Assembly (NCBI RefSeq): GCF_003259315.1
Contig: NZ_QLLT01000037.1
Location: 1 to 61,100 of the forward strand
Length of the DNA: 61,100 nt
Direction: 5' to 3'
DNA from: Kitasatospora sp. SolWspMP-SS2h
Lineage (GTDB): Bacteria > Actinomycetota > Actinomycetes > Streptomycetales > Streptomycetaceae
Part shown: in pieces, positions 44,194 to 52,247 of the stretch
How the letters are laid out: the number at the start of each line of letters is the position of its first letter
Position numbering within the stretch: the stretch's first letter is position 1
Program-made: the position numbers and the translations under genes
Notes under the pieces: generated by a model
Databases searched by the model: none
Seen by the model: the letters and a program-made list of their open reading frames with translations, nothing else
Told to the model about the DNA's origin: nothing

Positions 44194-47100
44194 ATGTTCG
44201 CTCTCTCCTCCTCGCAGGAGATCGTCTGGCTGCACGAGCAGTTGCAGCCCGGCAGCCGCGCCTACAACTTCACCGCCGCCCTGGACCTGTGGGGCACGCT
44301 CGACCGGGACGCCCTGCGCGCCGGCCTCGCCGCGGTCATCGCCCACCACCCCGGGCTGCGCCTGGAGCTGGTCGCCCGCGAGGGCGGGCTGCCCGGCCAG
44401 CGCGTCCGGATCGACGCCGTACCGCGGCTGCGCAGCAGCGACCTGTCCGGCGAGAGCGACCCGGAGGCCGCCTTCCAGGACCTGCTGCGGGCCGAGGCCG
44501 AGGAGCCGCTGGACACCGAGGAGGCGCCGCTGCTGCGCTGGCACCTGGTCCGGATCGGCGAGCGGCACCACCGCCTGGTCCACGTCGAGCACCACCTGAT
44601 CCACGACGGCCACTCGTTCGCGATCCTGCTGCGCGACCTGTTCACCGTCTACCGCGCCGAGGTGCTCGGCAGCACGGCCGAGCTGCCGGCCGCCCCCTCG
44701 TACGAGGAGCACGCACGCTCCTCCGCCGGGGTCGACCGGTCCGCCAGCCTGGCGTTCTGGCAGGACGAGCTGCGGGACGCGCCGCTCACCCTGACCCTGC
44801 CCGGCCTGGCCCGGCCGGGCGCGACCCGGGCGCACCGCGGCGGCCAGCTGCGGCAGTCGATCGGCGCCGACCTCGCCGAGCGGCTGCGCGAGCGCAGCCG
44901 GACCGACGGGCACACCCCGTTCTCCACCCTGCTCACGCTCTTCGCCGAGCTGCTGCGCCGCCACAGCGGGCACCGCGAACTGGTGGTCGGCACCGCCGTC
45001 GGCAACCGCCCGGTGAGGTACGAGGGCACGGTCGGCATGTTCGTGAACACCGTGCCGCTGCGGCTGCGGCTGGACCCGGCCGCGCCCGGCACCGACGCCG
45101 TGGACGAGGTGACCGACACCCTGCTCCGCGCGTTGCCCCACCAGGACGTGCCCGTCCAGGAGTTGACCCGCGAGCTGGGCCTGCACACCAGCGGCGCCGA
45201 CAACCCGCTGTTCAGCGTGATGTTCAGCGCGCACGACGCCACGCTCCCGGTGGTCGAGGCACCCGACCTGGAGGTGTCGCTCTACGAGGGGTTCAACACC
45301 GGCACCACCCGCTTCGACCTGGACCTGGTGCTGCTGCCGGACGACCGCCGGGTGGTCGGCGAGCGGCACGGCGCCGCCGGGATGACCATGGTCTGGGACT
45401 ACGACGAGGACGTGTTCGGCCGGGAGGTCGCCGAGCTGCTCGCCGGTCGCCTGCTCGACCTGCTGGGCGCCTACCTGGACCGCCCGCAGGCCGAGCTGGC
45501 CGACCTCGCGGTGCCCGCCGCGCCGGCCGCCCCGGTCGGGGCCGGGCCGGTCGCACCGGACCTCGCGGTGCTCGACCCGCTGGCGGGCCGGGACCCGGCA
45601 CAGCCGGCCGTGATCGCCGGCGCCGAGCGGCTGAGCTACGGCGAGCTGGACCGCCGGGTGGCCGAGCTGGTCGAACGGATGCGCGCGGCCGGGGTGACGG
45701 CCGGCCGACCGGTGGCCGCGGTGCTGCCGCGCGGGGTGGACAGCGTGGTCGCCCTGCTCGCCTGCCTGCGGCTGGAGGCGGTGTACGCACCGCTCTCCCC
45801 GGAGGACCCGGCGGCCCGGCTCGCCCTGCTGCTGGACCGGCTCGCCCCGGCCCTGGTGCTGGCCACCCGGCAGAGCGCGCTGGCACTGCCCGCCGAGGGC
45901 CGCGCCCCCGCGCTGCTGAACGGCCCCGCGTTCCCGAAGGCCGAGCCCGCCGCGGAGCTGCCCGGCGCCGCGTACGTGATCCACACCTCCGGCTCGACCG
46001 GCGTGCCCAAGCCCGTCCTGGTCGGCCGGGCCGCGCTGGCCGGCTACGTGGGCGCGCTGGCGCAGCGGTACGGCCTCGGGGTCCAGGACCGGGTGCTGCT
46101 GTTCGCCCGGCCGTCCTTCGACGTGGCGCTGGAGGAGGTGCTCCCCTCGCTGGCCGCCGGTGCCTGCCTGGTGCTGCCGCAGCGCGAGGTGCCGACCGGC
46201 CCTGAGCTGGTGGCGGTGCTGGCCGCCCGTCAGGTGAGCGTCGCCAACCTACCGACCAGCTACTTCCTGGCCGTCCGCGAGGAGCTGCGCGAGGCGCTGC
46301 GGGACGGGCGCTGGGCGCCCCGGCTACTGGTGCTGGGCGGCGAGCGGCTGCCCGCCGCGGCGCTGCGCGGCCTGGCCGAGGACACCACCGCGACCATGCT
46401 GAACGCGTACGGCGTGACCGAGGCGACGGTCACCTCGACGGTGCACGGGATCACCGCGTCCGACCTGGCCGACGGGGCCGAGATCCCGCTCGGCGCGGAG
46501 CTGCCCGGCACCCGGGTGCACGTGCTGGACGAGGGTCTGCGCCCGCTGCCGGCCGGCGCGATCGGCGAACTCGCCGTCGGCGGCGGCTCGCTGGCCGAGG
46601 GATACCTCGGGCTGGAACGGGTCACGGCGGAGCGGTTCGTCACGCCGCAGGCGCTCGGCGGGGAGCGGGTGTACCGGACGGGTGACCGCGGCTACCGCGA
46701 CCTCCAGGGCAGGCTGTGGTTCCTGGGCCGTCGGGACAACCAGGTCAAGCTGCGCGGGTACCGGATCGAGCTGGAGGAGATCGAAACCGCGGCCTCGGCC
46801 GAACTGGCCGGCCGCTCCTGCGCGGTGGTGCTGGACCGCGAGGGGCCCGGCGGCCCCCGCCTGGTCGGCTTCCTGGAGGGCACCGAGCAGCCCGACCAGG
46901 CCGCGCTGCACACGGCGCTGGCGCAGCGGCTGCCCGGCGGGCTGGTGCCCGGCCTGTGGGTGGCGCTGGAGTCGATGCCCACCCTGCCGGGCGGCAAGCC
47001 CGACCGGTCCGCGCTGGCCCGGGCCGTCGGCGAGCTGTCGGCGCCGGGCGAGGAGCCGGCCGGCGCGGGCGCCGACGCCGGCTTCACCGGGCCGGGCGAG

Positions 47101-47313
47101 GCGCTGGTCGCCGAGGCGTGGCGGGATGCGCTCGGCCACGACCGGTTCACCGCCGACTCGCACTTCTTCGAGGTCGGCGGGCACTCCCTGCTGGCCGCCC
47201 AGCTGGCGGCCTGGCTGGAGCCGCACCTCGGCCACCGGCCGTCCCTGCGGGTGCTGTTCCAGCACCCGGTGCTGGCCGACCAGGCCCGCGCCCTGACGGG
47301 AGGCCGGTCGTGA
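44194..47313 (+). CDS. NRPS module C-A-T
   Basis: 1039 residues. C domain about 1-430 with intact HHLIHDG (133-139). A domain about 450-950: core YVIHTSGSTGVPKP, NAYGVTEATV, YRTGD, RRDNQVKLRGYRIELEEIE and catalytic Lys in PGGKPDR. T domain with Ser in FFEVGGHSLLAAQL. Hand-aligned specificity residues read DVENVGAVTK; the acidic residue at position 239 suggests a basic amino acid such as Orn or a derivative, with low certainty. Stop overlaps the next start (TGATG). Confidence 0.93.
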   Translation: MFALSSSQEIVWLHEQLQPGSRAYNFTAALDLWGTLDRDALRAGLAAVIAHHPGLRLELVAREGGLPGQRVRIDAVPRLRSSDLSGESDPEAAFQDLLRAEAEEPLDTEEAPLLRWHLVRIGERHHRLVHVEHHLIHDGHSFAILLRDLFTVYRAEVLGSTAELPAAPSYEEHARSSAGVDRSASLAFWQDELRDAPLTLTLPGLARPGATRAHRGGQLRQSIGADLAERLRERSRTDGHTPFSTLLTLFAELLRRHSGHRELVVGTAVGNRPVRYEGTVGMFVNTVPLRLRLDPAAPGTDAVDEVTDTLLRALPHQDVPVQELTRELGLHTSGADNPLFSVMFSAHDATLPVVEAPDLEVSLYEGFNTGTTRFDLDLVLLPDDRRVVGERHGAAGMTMVWDYDEDVFGREVAELLAGRLLDLLGAYLDRPQAELADLAVPAAPAAPVGAGPVAPDLAVLDPLAGRDPAQPAVIAGAERLSYGELDRRVAELVERMRAAGVTAGRPVAAVLPRGVDSVVALLACLRLEAVYAPLSPEDPAARLALLLDRLAPALVLATRQSALALPAEGRAPALLNGPAFPKAEPAAELPGAAYVIHTSGSTGVPKPVLVGRAALAGYVGALAQRYGLGVQDRVLLFARPSFDVALEEVLPSLAAGACLVLPQREVPTGPELVAVLAARQVSVANLPTSYFLAVREELREALRDGRWAPRLLVLGGERLPAAALRGLAEDTTATMLNAYGVTEATVTSTVHGITASDLADGAEIPLGAELPGTRVHVLDEGLRPLPAGAIGELAVGGGSLAEGYLGLERVTAERFVTPQALGGERVYRTGDRGYRDLQGRLWFLGRRDNQVKLRGYRIELEEIETAASAELAGRSCAVVLDREGPGGPRLVGFLEGTEQPDQAALHTALAQRLPGGLVPGLWVALESMPTLPGGKPDRSALARAVGELSAPGEEPAGAGADAGFTGPGEALVAEAWRDALGHDRFTADSHFFEVGGHSLLAAQLAAWLEPHLGHRPSLRVLFQHPVLADQARALTGGRS

Positions 47314-48482
47314 TGTCCACCCCTTCCGCCGTCCTGGAGGACGGCCACCGCGAGCTGGTCGAGGCGTTCGAGAGCTTCGTGCGGCGCGAGCTGGTCCCGC
47401 TGGCCGCCGAGCTGCCGGAGACCGCCGACCTGCCGCCCGCCGACCTGCGGTCCTACGTGCGCAAGCGCTCGGCCGCGCTGGGCTTCTACGCCGGGGACTA
47501 CCCGGAGGAGCTGGGCGGCTCCGGGATGCCGTTCACCGCGGTGGTGCTGCTGCACCACGCGGCCGGGCGCAGCGGCTGCTCGCTGGCGCCGTACGCGCTG
47601 GCCGGCTCCGACGGTCCGAGCCCGCTGCTGCGGCACGGCACGCCGGAGCAGATCGAGAAGTACCTGGTGCCGCTGGTCCGGGGCACCTCGGCGCGCTGCC
47701 TGGCGCTGACCGAGCCGCAGGCCGGCTCGGACGCCTTCCGGCTGACCACCACGGCGGTCCGGGACGGTGACGGCTGGTTGATCAGCGGCCGCAAGACCTT
47801 CGTCTCCAACGCCGACCGGGCCGACCTCGCGCTGGTGGTCACCGCCACCGACCTGGGCGAGGGTCCGAGCGCCGGGGCGACCGCGTTCGTCCTCCCGATG
47901 GACACCCCGGGACTGCGGATCGGCCAGCGTTACGAGGGCATGTCGGGCGAGCCGATGTTCGAGCTGCTGCTGGAGCGGGTCCGGGTGCCGATGGACGCCG
48001 TGATCGGTGGCGCGGAGGGGGTCGGGGCGGCGACGGCGCTGGCCATGGACAGCCTCTCGCGGGGCCGGCTGGTGGTGGCCGCGATGTGCAACGGCGTGGC
48101 CGAGTACGCGCTGCGCCTGGGCGTGGAGCACGCCCGCGAGCGGCGGGCGTTCGGCGAGCGGATCGGCAACTACCAGCACGTCCAGGAGCACCTGGTGCGC
48201 AGCCGGGCCGAGGTGGAGGCGGCCAAGCTGCTCACCCTGGCCTGCGCCCGGCTGGTGGACGAGGGCACCGAGGCGCCGGAGAACGCGGCGCTGGCGAAGC
48301 TGACCTCCTCGGAGACCGCGGTGCGGGTGGTGGACCGCTCGCTGCAGGTGCACGGGGCGACCGGCTGGGTGCGCGGGCATCCGCTGGAGTTCCTGTACCG
48401 CTACGTCCGGATGATGACGATCATCGAGGGGACCTCCGAGGTCCAGAAGGTGATCGTCGCACGGGCCATGGGCCTGGGCTGA
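47313..48482 (+). CDS. acyl-CoA dehydrogenase family enzyme
   Basis: 389 residues, FAD-dependent. CLALTEPQAGSDAFRLTTTA, NYQHVQEHLVRSRAEVEAAK and MTIIEGTSEVQKVIVARAMG are the family landmarks; the Glu in IIEGTSE fits the catalytic base. Inside NRPS operons such enzymes often desaturate aminoacyl or acyl groups while bound to a carrier domain. It lies just before an A-T didomain, the usual partner in such chemistry. ATG overlaps the stop of the previous NRPS gene. Confidence 0.9.
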   Translation: MSTPSAVLEDGHRELVEAFESFVRRELVPLAAELPETADLPPADLRSYVRKRSAALGFYAGDYPEELGGSGMPFTAVVLLHHAAGRSGCSLAPYALAGSDGPSPLLRHGTPEQIEKYLVPLVRGTSARCLALTEPQAGSDAFRLTTTAVRDGDGWLISGRKTFVSNADRADLALVVTATDLGEGPSAGATAFVLPMDTPGLRIGQRYEGMSGEPMFELLLERVRVPMDAVIGGAEGVGAATALAMDSLSRGRLVVAAMCNGVAEYALRLGVEHARERRAFGERIGNYQHVQEHLVRSRAEVEAAKLLTLACARLVDEGTEAPENAALAKLTSSETAVRVVDRSLQVHGATGWVRGHPLEFLYRYVRMMTIIEGTSEVQKVIVARAMGLG

Positions 48483-48509
48483 CCGCAACCACTGTTCGGA
48501 GACCACGAC

Positions 48510-50381
48510 ATGACGATCCTCGAATCCATCGAGCGCGGCCGGGACCACCGGGACTCCCCCGTGCTGGAGCTGTTCCGCGCGTGGGTGCGCCGCGCCCCGG
48601 ACGCGCCCGCGCTGATCGACGGCGAGCACAGCTGGAGCTACGCCGAACTCGACCTGCTGGCCGACACGCTGGCCGGACGACTGGCCGACCGGGTGCGCCC
48701 CGGCGACCTGGTCGGCGTCTGCCTCGACCATTCGGCGGCGCTGGTGGCCGCCACCCTGGCGGTGGCCCGGCTGGGCGCCGTCCACCTGCCGCTCGGTCCG
48801 CGCCCGGGCGAGCGGCGGCTGCAGGCCGTCGCCGAGAACCTGCGGCTGACCTGCCTGATCGGCGACCCCGACCTGCTGCCGCCGGCCCACCGGGTAGCGG
48901 AGCACCGCCGGCTGGAGCTGCCGACGGCCGGGGCGACCGCCGCGGCCACCGTGGTGGCGGCGTTCGCGCCGCCGGCCGAGGGCGCGGTGGGCGCGCCCGA
49001 GGGCAGCTACTACGCGGTGCTGACCTCGGGCTCCACCGGCCTGCCGAAGGCGGTCGCGGTCGGCGAGCCCTCGCTCGGCGCGCTGCTGCACTGGTACCGG
49101 GAGCTGACCGGGCTCGGCCCCGGCGACCGGCACAGCCTGCTGATCGGGGTGGCCTTCGACCCGCACATGATGGAGCTGTGGGCCTCGCTCACCGCCGGGT
49201 CCGCGCTGTGCGTCGCCCCGGACGCGGTGCGCTGGGACCCGGGCGCGCTCACCGACTGGTGGCGGGAGGCCGGGGTCACCGTCTCGGTGCTGCCCACCCC
49301 GCTGGCCGAGCCGGTGCTGGAGCGGCCGTGGCCGCAGGGCCTGGTGCTGCGCCACCTGACGGCCGGCGGCGACCGGCTGCGCCGCCACCCGGCGCCGGAG
49401 GTGACGGCCCACCTGCACAACGCGTACGGGCCGGCCGAGGCGACCGTGGTGACCACCGTGCACTCGATGGCCCCCGGCGCGGGCGGCGAGGGGGCGCCGC
49501 CGATCGGGCTGCCGGTGCCCGGCGCCGTGCTGGTCGTCACCGACCCGGACGGGCGGCCGGTGCCGCGCGGCGAGTCGGGCGAACTCCGGGTCGGCGGACG
49601 CCCGTTGGCGCTCGGCTACCTGGACCGGGTACTGACCGGGCGGCGGTTCGTACCGGCGCCGGACGGCGTGCCCGGGGTCGGGCTGGTCTACCGCACCGGT
49701 GACCGGGTGCGGATGCGGGCGGACGGCGTCCTGGAGTTCGAGGGCCGTCTCGACGACCAGGTGAAGGTCAGCGGGGTGCGGATCGAGCCGGCCGAGGTCG
49801 AGGCCGCCTTCGAGCGCGACCCGCGGGTGCGCCGGGCGGTCGTCGCGGTGCGCCGGGACGAGGACGGTGGGGCGCGGCTGCTCGCGTTCGTCCAGGCCGC
49901 CGCGCCCACCGGCCCGGTGACCGCCGCCGGCCCGGTGACCGCCGCCGACCTGCTGCCGCAGGTCCGCGCCTGGCTGCCGCAGCAGGCGGTGCCCACCGTC
50001 GTCCGGCTGGTCGACGACTACCCGCTGGACGCCAACGGCAAGGTCGACCGAGCCGCCCTGCTGGCTGCGGAGGAGGCCGACCGGGCCGCGCAGGCCGCGG
50101 CCGACCCCGGGCCGGCCGTGCCCGACGCCGGGGACGGCGGCTCGGACACCGAGCGCACGGTGCTGCGGCTGTGCCGCAAGCTGCTGGACCGCGCCGACCT
50201 CGGCCCGCTGGACAACTTCCTCGACGCGGGCGGCAACTCGCTCGCCGCGGCCCGCCTGCTGGTCGAGCTGGAGCAGGCCTTCGGCGTCCGGCTGCGCGCG
50301 CCGCAGCTGCTGCGCCAGCCCGACCTGCGCGCCGTGGCCGCGCTGGTCGAGGCCGGCCGGCCGGCCGTCGCCGTCTCCTGA
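48510..50381 (+). CDS. NRPS A-T didomain
   Basis: 623 residues. A domain with YAVLTSGSTGLPKAV, HNAYGPAEATVV, YRTGD, DDQVKVSGVRIEPAEVE and catalytic Lys in LDANGKVDR; T domain with Ser in FLDAGGNSLAAARL. Hand-aligned specificity residues DPMVTGAVVK are close to the DALVTGAVVK code of tryptophan-activating domains in the CDA synthetase, so an aromatic residue is suggested. Lacks a C domain, so it feeds another protein. Follows the dehydrogenase gene by 27 bp. Confidence 0.93.
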   Translation: MTILESIERGRDHRDSPVLELFRAWVRRAPDAPALIDGEHSWSYAELDLLADTLAGRLADRVRPGDLVGVCLDHSAALVAATLAVARLGAVHLPLGPRPGERRLQAVAENLRLTCLIGDPDLLPPAHRVAEHRRLELPTAGATAAATVVAAFAPPAEGAVGAPEGSYYAVLTSGSTGLPKAVAVGEPSLGALLHWYRELTGLGPGDRHSLLIGVAFDPHMMELWASLTAGSALCVAPDAVRWDPGALTDWWREAGVTVSVLPTPLAEPVLERPWPQGLVLRHLTAGGDRLRRHPAPEVTAHLHNAYGPAEATVVTTVHSMAPGAGGEGAPPIGLPVPGAVLVVTDPDGRPVPRGESGELRVGGRPLALGYLDRVLTGRRFVPAPDGVPGVGLVYRTGDRVRMRADGVLEFEGRLDDQVKVSGVRIEPAEVEAAFERDPRVRRAVVAVRRDEDGGARLLAFVQAAAPTGPVTAAGPVTAADLLPQVRAWLPQQAVPTVVRLVDDYPLDANGKVDRAALLAAEEADRAAQAAADPGPAVPDAGDGGSDTERTVLRLCRKLLDRADLGPLDNFLDAGGNSLAAARLLVELEQAFGVRLRAPQLLRQPDLRAVAALVEAGRPAVAVS

Positions 50382-50438
50382 CCCGCCCGCCGTACAGGGT
50401 GCCCCGGCCCCGGTCGGGGCACCCGGAAGGGACCATCC

Positions 50439-52247
50439 ATGACCTCCCCCGTTCTCCCGCCGGGCGGTGTGCCCGCGCTGGTCGCCCACCAGGCCGGGCT
50501 GCGGCCGCAGGCGCTCGCCGTCTCGGACGGCGACACCACCCTGACCTACCGTGAACTGGTCGCCGCCGCCTCCGCCCTGGCCGCCGAGCTGACCGCCCGG
50601 GGCATCGGCCCCGGCAGCGCCGTCGGCCTGCTGGCGGCCCGCTCCACCCGGCTGGTGGTCGCCCAGCTCGCCGTCTGGTGGACCGGCGGCCACGCCGTCC
50701 CGCTCGACCCCGCGTACCCGCGGCCGCGCACCGCCGACATGCTCGCCGACGCCGGGGCCCTGCTGACCGTGGGCGACAAGGCGCTGCTCGCCGAGGCGGG
50801 CATCCCGGCCGCGCAGGCGCTCGCGCTGGACCCGAACGGGCTGCCGCAGGCCGCCACCACCGCGCCGCACCTCCCACCCGACGGCGAGCATGCGCTCGCC
50901 CTGGTGATGTACACCTCCGGCTCCACCGGCCGCCCCAAGGGCGTGCAGGTCACCCACCGGGCCATCACCGACCTGGTCACCGCGCCGGACGCGGTGGTGC
51001 TCGGGCCGGGCGACCGGGTGCTGTTCCACTCGCCGTCCACCTTCGACGCGGCCACCTTCGAGATCTGGTCGCCGCTGGCCGTCGGCGCGGCCGTGGTGGT
51101 CTCGCCCGCCGAGCGCCCGACCGCCGAGGACCTGACCCGCGACGTGGAGCGGTTCGGCGTCACCGCCGCCTTCCTGACCACGGCGCTGTTCCACCAGCTG
51201 GCCGCCCGCCGCTCGCGGATCTTCGGGGTGCTGCGCACCCTGCTGGTCGGCGGCGAGGCGCTCTCCCCCGAGCACGCCGGGACGGTGCTGCGGGCCTTCC
51301 CCTGGCTCGACCTGGTGAACGTCTACGGGCCCACCGAGGCCACCACCTTCACCACCCTGCACCGGGTGCGCGAGGCCGACTGCGCGGGGCCGGTGCCGAT
51401 CGGCCGCCCGTTCGGCGGGGCCCGGGTGCGGGTGCTGGACGAGCAGTTCGAGCCGGTGCCGCAGGGCGGCCGCGGCGAACTGTGGATCGGCGGCGCCCGG
51501 CTGACCCCGGGCTACCTGGGGCAGCCCGGCCTGACCGCCGAGCGGTTCCGGGAGATCCCCGGCGCCGGGCGGATGTACCGCAGCGGCGACCTGGTCTCGG
51601 CCCGGCCCGACGGCGCGCTGGACTTCCACGGGCGCGCCGACGACCAGGTCAAGGTCCGCGGTTTCCGGATCGAGCCGGGCGAGGTCGAGCACGCCCTGCG
51701 GCAGCACCCGGAGGTCTCCGAGGTTGCCGTGGTGGTCCGCCGGGCCGGCGCCGAGGACGCCGCGCTGACGGCCTTCGTGGTGCCCGCCGAGGGCCACCGG
51801 CCCACCGGCGAGGCCTTGCGCGGCCACCTGGCCGAGCGGCTGCCCGCCCACCTGGTGCCCACCGGCTGGGCCGTGCTGGCCGCCCTCCCGCTGACCGGCA
51901 CCGGCAAGGTCGACCGCCGGGCCCTCGCCGACACCGACCCGGCGGACGGCGACACCACCCCGGCCCGGCCCGCGGACGGTGACACGCTGACCCCGCTCCA
52001 GCAGGAGGTGGCGGCGGCCTGGGCCCGAGCGCTCGGCCACCCGGTCGAGCGGGCGGACGCCGACTTCCTGGCCGAGGGCGGCCACTCGCTGATGGCCATG
52101 TGGGTGGTCGACGACCTGCGCGAGGACCTGGGCGTCGACCTCTCGCTGGCGCAGTTCTTCACCCACCCCACCGTCGCCGCCCAGGCCGAACTGGTCGAAC
52201 GGGCCCTGCTCGCCGCCCACGGCGAGCCCACCGAGGAGCAGCGATGA
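50439..52247 (+). CDS. NRPS A-T didomain
   Basis: 602 residues. A domain with VMYTSGSTGRPKGV, NVYGPTEATTF, YRSGD, DDQVKVRGFRIEPGEVE and Lys in LTGTGKVDR; T domain with Ser in FLAEGGHSLMAMWV. Hand-aligned specificity residues DAFFLGVTFK resemble Ile/Val codes. No C domain. ATG follows an AAGGGA site; the stop overlaps the start of the next gene (ATGA). Confidence 0.93.
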   Translation: MTSPVLPPGGVPALVAHQAGLRPQALAVSDGDTTLTYRELVAAASALAAELTARGIGPGSAVGLLAARSTRLVVAQLAVWWTGGHAVPLDPAYPRPRTADMLADAGALLTVGDKALLAEAGIPAAQALALDPNGLPQAATTAPHLPPDGEHALALVMYTSGSTGRPKGVQVTHRAITDLVTAPDAVVLGPGDRVLFHSPSTFDAATFEIWSPLAVGAAVVVSPAERPTAEDLTRDVERFGVTAAFLTTALFHQLAARRSRIFGVLRTLLVGGEALSPEHAGTVLRAFPWLDLVNVYGPTEATTFTTLHRVREADCAGPVPIGRPFGGARVRVLDEQFEPVPQGGRGELWIGGARLTPGYLGQPGLTAERFREIPGAGRMYRSGDLVSARPDGALDFHGRADDQVKVRGFRIEPGEVEHALRQHPEVSEVAVVVRRAGAEDAALTAFVVPAEGHRPTGEALRGHLAERLPAHLVPTGWAVLAALPLTGTGKVDRRALADTDPADGDTTPARPADGDTLTPLQQEVAAAWARALGHPVERADADFLAEGGHSLMAMWVVDDLREDLGVDLSLAQFFTHPTVAAQAELVERALLAAHGEPTEEQR

